From Cyclobacteriaceae bacterium YHN15 (GTDB taxonomy: Bacteria; Bacteroidota; Bacteroidia; Cytophagales; Cyclobacteriaceae), in the NCBI GenBank assembly GCA_003797895.1, contig RKQB01000002.1, positions 124,001 through 188,000 of the forward strand: a stretch of 64,000 nucleotides of DNA, in the 5' to 3' direction. The notes beneath the pieces were generated by a model. That model did not search any database, was not told the origin of the DNA, and saw nothing but the letters and a program-made list of their open reading frames with translations. Numbering within the stretch: position 1 is the first letter of the stretch; every line of letters begins with the position of its first letter. Position numbers and translations under genes: made by a program. Of the stretch, positions 1 through 6,890 are shown piece by piece.

Positions 1-26
1 TTTGTACATATCCCTGCAGATGATTG

Positions 27-944
27 ATGCCTAAAGAGAAAAGAATACATGCTCCTGTCAAATCTGGTCTTCATCCCAGAAATTTGCACCGGGAAAGGTA
101 TGATTTTGAGTTGCTGACAGAGAGCTTACCTGAACTGAAGGCTTTTGTGATTACCAATAAATTTGGGGATACTTCCATTGATTTTTTTGATCCTAAGGCC
201 GTTATCTCGCTCAATAAAGCCCTCTTAAAACAATACTACAATATTGACTGGTGGTCAATACCTGAAAATTACCTTTGTCCTCCCATCCCTGGAAGGGCGG
301 ATTATATACATTATGCGGCAGACCTGATTGCGGCGAATCCCGGTCAAATTCCACAACAGGTCAAATGCCTGGACATCGGGGTAGGGGCCAATTGCATTTA
401 TCCCATCATCGGTCATCAAGTATATGAATGGACCTTTGTCGGGTCTGATATTGATCTGAAGGCCATTGCGGCTGCACAAAAAATAGTAGCAAACAATCCT
501 TCACTTAAAGAACATATTTCGCTAAGACATCAAAGCAATCCCAAAAATATATTCGCCGGAATCATCCTGGAAGGAGAGTTTTTTGACCTCAGCATTTGCA
601 ATCCGCCCTTTCATGCCTCTTCTAAGGAAGCATGGGCCAGTAGCATCCGGAAACTCAGTAACCTGAAAGGTAAGAAGGTAAAAGAAGTCACCTTGAACTT
701 TGGCGGGCAAAGCAATGAACTCTGGTGTGATGGTGGGGAATTGAAGTTCCTTACCAATATGATTTTTGAAAGCAGGAGATTTGGTAGGCAATGCCGCTGG
801 TTTACAAGCCTTGTTTCCAAAGAAGCAAACCTGCCAGAACTCTACAAAATCCTGGACAAGGTTCATGTAAAATCCATAAAAACCATTGAAATGAGCCAGG
901 GCAATAAAATCAGCAGGATTTTGGCATGGAGTTTTTTGGGTTAG
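27..944 (+). CDS. rlmF: 23S rRNA (adenine(1618)-N6)-methyltransferase
   Basis: A SAM-dependent methyltransferase of the RlmF (YbiN) family, which methylates N6 of A1618 in 23S rRNA in the cytoplasm. Visible motifs are the SAM-binding segment LDIGVGANCIYP (about residues 115-126), an acidic SDID segment (about 140-143) after the next strand, and the N6-adenine catalytic NPPFH (about 192-196). The basic N-terminal stretch RIHAPVKSGLHPRN is typical of the family, and the 305-residue length matches it. A TTG lies one codon upstream at 24, but the ATG at 27 is the natural start. The window begins just upstream, so the promoter and operon context are not visible. Family assignment is secure; the exact nucleotide modified is inferred from the family. 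Confidence 0.9.
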   Translation: MPKEKRIHAPVKSGLHPRNLHRERYDFELLTESLPELKAFVITNKFGDTSIDFFDPKAVISLNKALLKQYYNIDWWSIPENYLCPPIPGRADYIHYAADLIAANPGQIPQQVKCLDIGVGANCIYPIIGHQVYEWTFVGSDIDLKAIAAAQKIVANNPSLKEHISLRHQSNPKNIFAGIILEGEFFDLSICNPPFHASSKEAWASSIRKLSNLKGKKVKEVTLNFGGQSNELWCDGGELKFLTNMIFESRRFGRQCRWFTSLVSKEANLPELYKILDKVHVKSIKTIEMSQGNKISRILAWSFLG

Positions 945-1315
945 TGGGAAAATAGATTCTGAAAGGATTCAATAACACACAAATAATCCTCCTGCTTGAC
1001 CTATTCAGGGATTTTATAGATTACCGAAGATTTTTTGGTTTACATCTGATTTCTAAAAGGCAAATTTTTGGACAGGCAAATTATCCCAACAAGGGTCCTA
1101 AGGGCCACAAAGAGGAATTCTTGGTGCTTCTTTGTTGGCTTTGAGGGACAGAAATTTCTGAGAACTTTTTCATTCATGTTTTATCCCACCAAGTCACGGA
1201 GGGCCACAAAGAGGAATTCTTGGTGTTTCATTGTTGGCATTTTGGGAAAAAATCGGAATAAAACCTACATTTTAAATCCAAGAGGTTTAAATTTAAGCAA
1301 ACCAATGCTACGTCT
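945..1315. repeat. Intergenic region with two copies of a dispersed-type repeat
   Basis: A 371-base gap with no convincing gene. Two copies of a roughly 60-base unit sit 99 bases apart, at about 1081-1137 and 1181-1236. Each has TTATCCCAMCAAG, a variable spacer, then a 25-base block (1102-1126 and 1201-1225) that is identical in both copies. The second copy is bounded by CACCAAG and CTTGGTG, so each unit is partly self-complementary. An open frame runs through both copies (1068-1319), but its residues simply repeat with the DNA. The look is that of the degenerate intergenic repeats often seen in Bacteroidota. Function unknown. Confidence 0.7.
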
Positions 1316-2815
1316 ATGAATCTGCTGATGTTTTTAATGTTTTTTTCGACCATTTACTTTCAGAATCCAGAGAACCCCAAAACTGATCGTCCCAATATCC
1401 TATTTTTAATCGCAGATGATTGGTCCTATCCCCATGCCGGAGTTTATGGAGACCCGATGGTACTTACACCCACTTTCGATAAACTGGCTCAAGAAGGAGT
1501 CCTTTTTTTCAACGCCTATACTGCTTCACCTTCCTGTTCTCCTGCTCGTGCTTCCATCTTAAACGGAAGGTATCCGCACCAAAATGAACAGGGTGGCAAT
1601 CTTTGGTCGGAATGGCCTGCCCAGTTTCCCACTTATGTTTCCCTGCTGGAAGAAGCCGGTTACTTTACAGGATCCACCAGAAAAGGCTGGGGACCGGGCG
1701 ACTTTCAGGTTTCAGGACTTGAGCATAATCCTGCCGGAAAGGCATATGCTGACTTTGAGACTTTTTACAAAGCCAAAGCCGACGGCCAACCCTTTACCTT
1801 TTGGTTTGGCAGTTCCGATCCCCATAGGGAATATGTGGCCAATACAGGGATTCAATCCGGGATGAAGTTGTCAGATGTCACCGTTCCGGAATTTTATCCC
1901 GACCTGGACTGCATACGCAATGATATCCTGGATTATTATTTTGAAGTCGAAAGATTTGACAGGGAATGCGGTCAGATCATCCGTTTTTTAGAAGAAATAG
2001 GAGAGCTGGACAATACCCTCATCGTGATGACAAGTGATAACGGCATGCCTTTTCCCAGAGCCAAAGCAAACCTCTACGACCTTGGAACCAGAATGCCTTT
2101 GGCCATGCGCTGGCCTTCAAAAATCAAAGCAGGCACCCGGGAAGAAAGTTTTGTCAACTTTGTTGATTTTGCTCCCAGTTTCCTGGAAGCCGCAGGCATA
2201 CAGTCCAAAAATATGAGCGGAAAATCCCTTTGGCCAATTCTGGAAGGAAAATCCAATGGAGATCAGGAAGTCTTCCTGGAAAGGGAAAGACATGCCAATG
2301 TAAGAAAAGGCGACTTAAGTTATCCTATGCGTGCTATTAGAAACCATGACTATCTTTATATCCGCAATATCATGCCTGAGCGCTATCCTGCAGGAGATCC
2401 ATCCGTCCATCAGTCTGTGGGACAGTTTGGCGATGTGGACCACTCCATTACCAAGTTTTTGATCATGGCCATGGAAGGAAAACCACAGATGGGTGCACCC
2501 GATTATTTTCAACTGAGTTTCGGGTTCAGACCAGAGGAAGAGCTTTATGCCATACATCAGGATCCTTATCAAATCAACAACCTGGCAGCTGATCCGGAAT
2601 TTGCCGGAATCAAAAAGGAATTGAGAAAAAGATTGGATGAATGGATGTTGGAAACCGAAGATAAAAGGGTGATTGACCCAAGGTCAACCTATTGGGACAG
2701 TGTCCGGTACACGCCAAGCTATCAAATGAAGGATGCGGATTATATGGAATATATCAGGGATTACAGGATCAGACCGCCTTTCACAGCTCCTAATGGCATT
2801 CCTTGTTTGGAGTAA
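1316..2815 (+). CDS. Exported sulfatase, heparan-N-sulfatase-like (S1 family)
   Basis: A type I (formylglycine) sulfatase of 499 residues. The signature CSPAR begins at Cys74, which would be oxidised to formylglycine. Metal-binding residues are visible in IADDW (about 32-36) near the N-terminus and in TSDNGMP further on. The block around SSDPHRE is characteristic of sulfatases. Spacing and flanking sequence resemble the sulfamidase-like S1_8 group, so the substrate is probably a sulfated glycan, but it cannot be read from the sequence. Residues 1-16 are hydrophobic and look like a short signal peptide, so periplasmic or outer-membrane action is likely. No anaerobic maturase (anSME) gene is present nearby. 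An FAD oxidoreductase and a CIA30-like protein follow on the same strand. Confidence 0.85.
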   Translation: MNLLMFLMFFSTIYFQNPENPKTDRPNILFLIADDWSYPHAGVYGDPMVLTPTFDKLAQEGVLFFNAYTASPSCSPARASILNGRYPHQNEQGGNLWSEWPAQFPTYVSLLEEAGYFTGSTRKGWGPGDFQVSGLEHNPAGKAYADFETFYKAKADGQPFTFWFGSSDPHREYVANTGIQSGMKLSDVTVPEFYPDLDCIRNDILDYYFEVERFDRECGQIIRFLEEIGELDNTLIVMTSDNGMPFPRAKANLYDLGTRMPLAMRWPSKIKAGTREESFVNFVDFAPSFLEAAGIQSKNMSGKSLWPILEGKSNGDQEVFLERERHANVRKGDLSYPMRAIRNHDYLYIRNIMPERYPAGDPSVHQSVGQFGDVDHSITKFLIMAMEGKPQMGAPDYFQLSFGFRPEEELYAIHQDPYQINNLAADPEFAGIKKELRKRLDEWMLETEDKRVIDPRSTYWDSVRYTPSYQMKDADYMEYIRDYRIRPPFTAPNGIPCLE

Positions 2816-2924
2816 ACTTTTGAAGTTTGGATCTGGTTTGAATTTCCTTTTTTTCAAAAAAGTCACAGAGCATCCGGAGAGATTGCATCGGCTTTTTTAT
2901 TTGATTATTTATTCGATATTTTGA

Positions 2925-4712
2925 ATGTTTAGTATATTAATTTTCATTACACAACCTATAAAAAAAACCGTGTACCTGAACCGAAGAGATTTTCTCAAAA
3001 CCACTACCATACTTTCAGGAGGATTTCTGTTGCCCGCCTATCTGAAAAGCTGCCAATCCCCAGAGAAGATTTGGGATTTGGTCATCTATGGGGCTACCTC
3101 GGCCGGCATCATTGCCGCTGTCAAAGCTGCTCAGATGGGGTGTTCCTGTATCCTTATAGAGCCTTCATCCCATATTGGAGGACTCACTACCGGTGGATTG
3201 GGCGCAACCGATCTGGGTTATGCCGATGCCATTGGAGGTATGTCAAGAGGATTTTACCAAAGACTCAGGGAGTATTATAAAGATGATGCAAAGTGGAAAT
3301 ATGAAGCCCCCAAAATTGTGGGTGCCAATGATACTTCATGGTTTTTTGAGCCCAGTGCAGCCATGGCGGTTTACAAACAAATGCTGGAAGAAAACAATAT
3401 TCCTGTTGTTCTCAACGACCGCTTGGTTCTCGGTAGCAACGGAGTCAACAAAAGGGGAAACAGTATTACATCCATCGTTACCGAGAAGGGGAATGTTTAT
3501 CAAGGGAAAATGTTCATTGACGCCAGCTACGAAGGAGACCTGATGGCAATGGCCGGGGTTTCTTTTCATGTGGGGAGGGAGTCCAATTCGGTGTATGGCG
3601 AAACCCTAAACGGAATTCAGAAAGTAAGGACGCATTACCATATTTTTCCGGGGTTTGTGGACCCCTACATTGAACCTGGTAATCCTAAAAGTGGTATTTT
3701 ACCCGGGGTACATGGAGAGGAACCCGGAAAGGATTTTGAAGGGGATCACCGCATTCAGGCCTATTGCTATAGGTTGTGTCTGACCGATGTGGAGGAAAAC
3801 AGTATTCCCTTTGAAAAGCCACAGGGCTATGAGGAACTGGAATATGAACTGCTTTTCCGCAATTTCGAAGCCGGTGAAAATCGTATTCCCTGGCTGCCGC
3901 ATATGATGCCCAACCGGAAAACGGATACCAATAACCGCTGGGGTTTTTCAACCAACAAAATCGGCATCAATTATGCCTATCCCAATGGCAATTATGGGTT
4001 AAGAGAAAGCATCCTTGCCGAACAGGAACACTTTCAAAAAGGTTTGATGTGGACCTTGGCCAACCATCCCCGGGTACCGGAACCTGTTAGGAGAGAAGTG
4101 AAAAAATGGGGGCTAGCCGCTGATGAGTTTACCCAGAATGGATCCTGGCCTTCTCAAATTTATGTGCGGGAGGCCAGAAGGATGATAGGGGAGTACGTGA
4201 TGACAGAGAATGACTGCCGTAGGGTAAGTATTGCTGACCAATCCATAGGTATGGGTTCCTATACCATGGATTCCCACAACGTCCAGCGTTATATCACCCG
4301 CATGGGATGTGTGCAGAATGAGGGAAATATTGAAGTTTCCACTGGGGGACCTTATGTGATTCCTTATGGCTGTATTCTTCCCAAGCGGCATGAATGCGAT
4401 AATTTGTTGGTAACCTGCGCCATGTCTGCCTCCCACATAGCCTTTGGATCTATCCGGATGGAACCGGTGTTTATGATCTTAGGCCAGTCGGCCGCCACAG
4501 CGGCCTCTTTAGCCTTGGAAACCAATTCCGGATTACATGAGCTGAGCTACCCTAGGTTGAAGGAAAAACTTTTGGCAGATCAACAGCGATTGGATCTTGA
4601 TAGGGAAAAGTTTCCAGCCCTTCTACCTGAATCAGAGTTACCCCGTGAAAGGAAAAGAATAGATAATGAACCCATTGCGGCAAAGGGATGCGTGGTGGAT
4701 TATTTTGATTGA
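2925..4712 (+). CDS. Tat-exported FAD-dependent oxidoreductase (FAD_oxidored family)
   Basis: A 595-residue flavoprotein of the FAD-dependent oxidoreductase/xanthan-lyase-like family. The dinucleotide-binding motif GATSAG lies close to the N-terminus, followed by IEPSSHIGGLTTGGLG, which is characteristic of the family. A twin-arginine signal (NRRDFLKTT) precedes a hydrophobic stretch and a Cys in LKSCQS, so it may be a Tat-exported lipoprotein. The ATG at 2925 places 18 residues before NRRDF. An in-frame GTG at 2970 would give a more usual Tat signal and may be the true start. The gene lies 109 bases after the sulfatase and may belong to the same carbohydrate-related group. The substrate is unknown. 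Confidence 0.8.
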   Translation: MFSILIFITQPIKKTVYLNRRDFLKTTTILSGGFLLPAYLKSCQSPEKIWDLVIYGATSAGIIAAVKAAQMGCSCILIEPSSHIGGLTTGGLGATDLGYADAIGGMSRGFYQRLREYYKDDAKWKYEAPKIVGANDTSWFFEPSAAMAVYKQMLEENNIPVVLNDRLVLGSNGVNKRGNSITSIVTEKGNVYQGKMFIDASYEGDLMAMAGVSFHVGRESNSVYGETLNGIQKVRTHYHIFPGFVDPYIEPGNPKSGILPGVHGEEPGKDFEGDHRIQAYCYRLCLTDVEENSIPFEKPQGYEELEYELLFRNFEAGENRIPWLPHMMPNRKTDTNNRWGFSTNKIGINYAYPNGNYGLRESILAEQEHFQKGLMWTLANHPRVPEPVRREVKKWGLAADEFTQNGSWPSQIYVREARRMIGEYVMTENDCRRVSIADQSIGMGSYTMDSHNVQRYITRMGCVQNEGNIEVSTGGPYVIPYGCILPKRHECDNLLVTCAMSASHIAFGSIRMEPVFMILGQSAATAASLALETNSGLHELSYPRLKEKLLADQQRLDLDREKFPALLPESELPRERKRIDNEPIAAKGCVVDYFD

Positions 4713-4879
4713 ATATTAATCTAAAGCGATCCGGAGACTTGTCCCCTAAATGTTAAGAAGAATGGAATGTGTTACCAAGAATCGTCTCATTTAATCAACA
4801 TTAAATGGATCAGATATTTGGAAGGATTGGGATTTTTCAAGACTTCAAACAATTCTTATGCAAATGTGCTTTTCAAAGT

Positions 4880-5437
4880 ATGTTGAATCCCATTTTATTC
4901 TTATTTCTTTGGTTTTATGTAAATCCCCTTTTGATGAAAGAACCCTTGGTATTTGATTTTGGGAAAAACAAAGATTTTGGCAGTTGGCGTATCATCAATG
5001 ATGGAGTAATGGGAGGTCTTTCCCAATCCAAAGCCACATTGGAAGGAGATGCGGTACTTTTTGCCGGAAATGTCTCCCTGAAAAACAATGGAGGATTTGT
5101 CTCCCTGCGCAGTGCATTGGGCAATTATGACTTATCGTCTTACCAATACTGTGAAATCCGGTTCAAATCCGATACCGACCGGAAGTTTGAACTGTTGATT
5201 GAAAAAGATACTCCCTTTTACCTGCCCAAATTCAGGGTAAAGTTTGCAGCAAAGTCCAAAGACTGGGAAACTCTCACCATTCCCTTAAATGATTTGGAAG
5301 TCAGCAGAATGGGCAACACCTTACAGCAGGGCATTGATCCCAAGGTTTTGAAGGATATTCAGCGGATAGGGTTTATTTTGGCGGATAAGCAGGAGGGGAG
5401 TTTTCAGTTGTGGATAGATTATGTGAAGTTTTATTGA
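4880..5437 (+). CDS. CIA30-like (NADH:ubiquinone oxidoreductase intermediate-associated) domain protein
   Basis: A single CIA30-type galactose-binding-like beta-sandwich. Evidence is LVFDFG near the N-terminus, the GSWRIINDGVMGGLSQS block (W-x-x-x-N-D-x-V-M-G-G-x-S is the hallmark), GGFVSLRS, and a C-terminal IQRIGFILADKQEGSFQLWIDYVKFY. In mitochondria CIA30 assists complex I assembly. Bacterial single-domain members are poorly characterised and may bind carbohydrate. The open frame extends to an ATG at 4805, but the ATG at 4880 starts directly at a hydrophobic signal-like segment (MLNPILFLFLWFYV), so I prefer it. The gene lies downstream of the FAD oxidoreductase on the same strand. Family fairly sure; role unknown. 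Confidence 0.7.
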   Translation: MLNPILFLFLWFYVNPLLMKEPLVFDFGKNKDFGSWRIINDGVMGGLSQSKATLEGDAVLFAGNVSLKNNGGFVSLRSALGNYDLSSYQYCEIRFKSDTDRKFELLIEKDTPFYLPKFRVKFAAKSKDWETLTIPLNDLEVSRMGNTLQQGIDPKVLKDIQRIGFILADKQEGSFQLWIDYVKFY

Positions 5438-5668
5438 GGGGCAATTTATAACCGCCAAGAATGTGAAGCAACCCAAGGAAAAAGCATAAAAAAAAATTCA
5501 GCTACTGGATCAGAACGCTAATCACGTCGGTAAATTAGATTTTCCAGACAATATTATGCGATAAAAAAGAAGGGTAAGTATTTTTAGATGATTGGACCAA
5601 TGCAATTATCCTGATATTTGAGGAATTTGAATTTTAAACGCATTTAGTATTGTTAATTCTTTATTTAG

Positions 5669-5980
5669 TTACCAATGTTTGGCATCATGACAAGAGGTGC
5701 AAATGGAGACCAGCCATTCTATAGGTTCCTTTCCGATGTTTTTTATTGCATATTTTTTATGGTGAACCTGGGTTGCCCTTGCTCCGCAATAAACGCATCT
5801 CCAGTTATCCCGCCTCAGCACGACATAGCGTTTCTTTTGCCAGTCCTCTGATTTTAAATATTTATTCTGGTAGTAATTTCGCCTTCGTCTGCGTTTAATT
5901 TCAAACAACAAACGCTTAAATACGAAGATGGCAATGGCGAGTAGAAGTATGATTGCAAGCTCAAAATTCACATCATCCAA
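5669..5980 (-). CDS. Small membrane-anchored HNH endonuclease-like protein
   Basis: A 103-residue protein with an N-terminal transmembrane helix (about residues 7-24), a strongly basic stretch (KRRRRR, about 29-34) and a C-terminal HNH fold. The HNH part shows CVYCG (Cys62, Cys65), HH at 73-74, CTSCH (Cys94, Cys97, His98) and a terminal AKHW (His102), so both zinc knuckles and the catalytic histidine are present. Cytoplasmic HNH nucleases of this size usually lack a membrane anchor. The gene lies 47 bases downstream of another small membrane protein on the same strand. The biological role is not known, and a nuclease function is inferred from motif only. Confidence 0.65.
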   Translation of the reverse strand: MDDVNFELAIILLLAIAIFVFKRLLFEIKRRRRRNYYQNKYLKSEDWQKKRYVVLRRDNWRCVYCGARATQVHHKKYAIKNIGKEPIEWLVSICTSCHDAKHW

Positions 5981-6027
5981 GGGTAAAATTTATTCTTCAA
6001 TTTATTTAAAATTTAAAGCATACTTTA

Positions 6028-6222
6028 CTATCTCTTTTTAATAGGAGCCAGTAATAAGTAAAAGATCCAAGCAAACCAAGAAACAAAAATTACCGCTAAT
6101 ATCCACGCTAATTTTTCACTTCCTGTTGTCTTATTCGAACTGACAATGCTTACTAAGGGTATCAACCAGATAAAACTAATAATGACAAAAATAATTAATG
6201 AGGAAAGCGCTGAATTGTCCAT
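6028..6222 (-). CDS. Small two-helix membrane protein, PLDc_N-like
   Basis: A 64-residue protein with two transmembrane segments (about 8-27 and 37-57) joined by the polar loop SSNKTTGSEKLAW, ending in a basic KKR. The pattern of an early proline-containing helix, a short polar loop with a conserved K-x-A-W, then a second Trp-rich helix resembles the phospholipase D/cardiolipin-synthase N-terminal (PLDc_N) superfamily, which occurs as stand-alone small proteins in Bacteroidota. It lies upstream of the HNH protein in a possible two-gene unit. No catalytic function is visible. Confidence 0.55.
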   Translation of the reverse strand: MDNSALSSLIIFVIISFIWLIPLVSIVSSNKTTGSEKLAWILAVIFVSWFAWIFYLLLAPIKKR

Positions 6223-6450
6223 TTCATGTTTGTCTTTATGCGATATTTGCCGACCCCAGCTTTAATATAGCCCTTAGTCCCTTCATTCTATATCTTACAA
6301 TCAACCATTTTCGAATCCTAAACATATCCCACATTTATCGGAATTTAGGCTTCTTCCAAATTTACCTTTTCCTTATAAATTAAATAATCCCCTTTACAGG
6401 GAATTATTTAGCTTCATTTGGGTATTTCAAGACACTTTTTGTTCCGGTAA

Positions 6451-6762
6451 TCACCCAAAACCCCTAGACAAAAACCGCATTACATTATCCATCATCATGT
6501 TGTGGGCAATGGTCTGGGGGGATTGGTGGATATGGAATTCGGCCTGATAACCCTCTGCGATAAATCCTTCTAAAATCTCTATCAGGTCCTCTTCCAGCTT
6601 TTCAAATTCCATCACGGTAGCATAATCGGCCGCCGGATCGATATAGCCCTCAAAATCACTGCCTATGCACAGCACCTCCCAGATTCGGGCTTTTTCGTCC
6701 TCGGTCAGTTGGGAATTGCGGTGCAGGTTGTGCAGCATCATCTTCAGGTTGTGACGGATCAT
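6451..6762 (-). pseudogene. Probable C-terminal remnant of a peptidase M19 (membrane dipeptidase)-like gene
   Basis: An open stretch of 103 codons whose translation resembles the C-terminal third of an M19 dipeptidase. It shows IGSDFEGYIDPAADY (the G-S-D-F-[DE]-G motif that carries an active-site Asp), a charged helix, and a C-terminal NMMMDNVMRFLSRGF helix. The N-terminal barrel with the metal-binding histidines is missing: directly upstream the DNA instead encodes a LuxR-type HTH remnant. Family M19 proteins are normally over 300 residues, so this is a truncated relic rather than a working enzyme. The ATG at 6762 overlaps the stop of the upstream remnant and is probably fortuitous. Confidence 0.55.
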
Positions 6763-6857
6763 CCCCCATAAAGATCCAAAATCTGCAGCCTTTGCCAGAC
6801 TTCTGGTTTTTTGTAATGAGGTTTAATATGGGATTTCACAGAAATGGCTGCACTCAT
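6759..6857 (-). pseudogene. Remnant of a LuxR-type HTH C-terminus
   Basis: Thirty-two codons before a TGA stop translate to ISV-KSHIK-HYKK-EV-QRLQILDLYG, which aligns with the last 28 residues of the intact LuxR protein at 8941-9396 (ISLSTLKSHINHIYKKLGVSRRQEILELYA). At DNA level the final block ATTTTGGA(T/G)CTTTATG is almost identical. An in-frame stop lies immediately before this stretch, so no intact HTH can be made. It looks like the tail of a former paralogue. Confidence 0.55.
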
Positions 6858-6890
6858 CTAAAACCCGTTGCTTGTTCTATCTTTCCGAGA

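Noticed and set aside
1068..1319. 83-codon open frame upstream of the sulfatase
   Set aside because: It runs through two copies of a DNA repeat, so its residues duplicate with the DNA; there is no family resemblance and it overlaps the sulfatase start.
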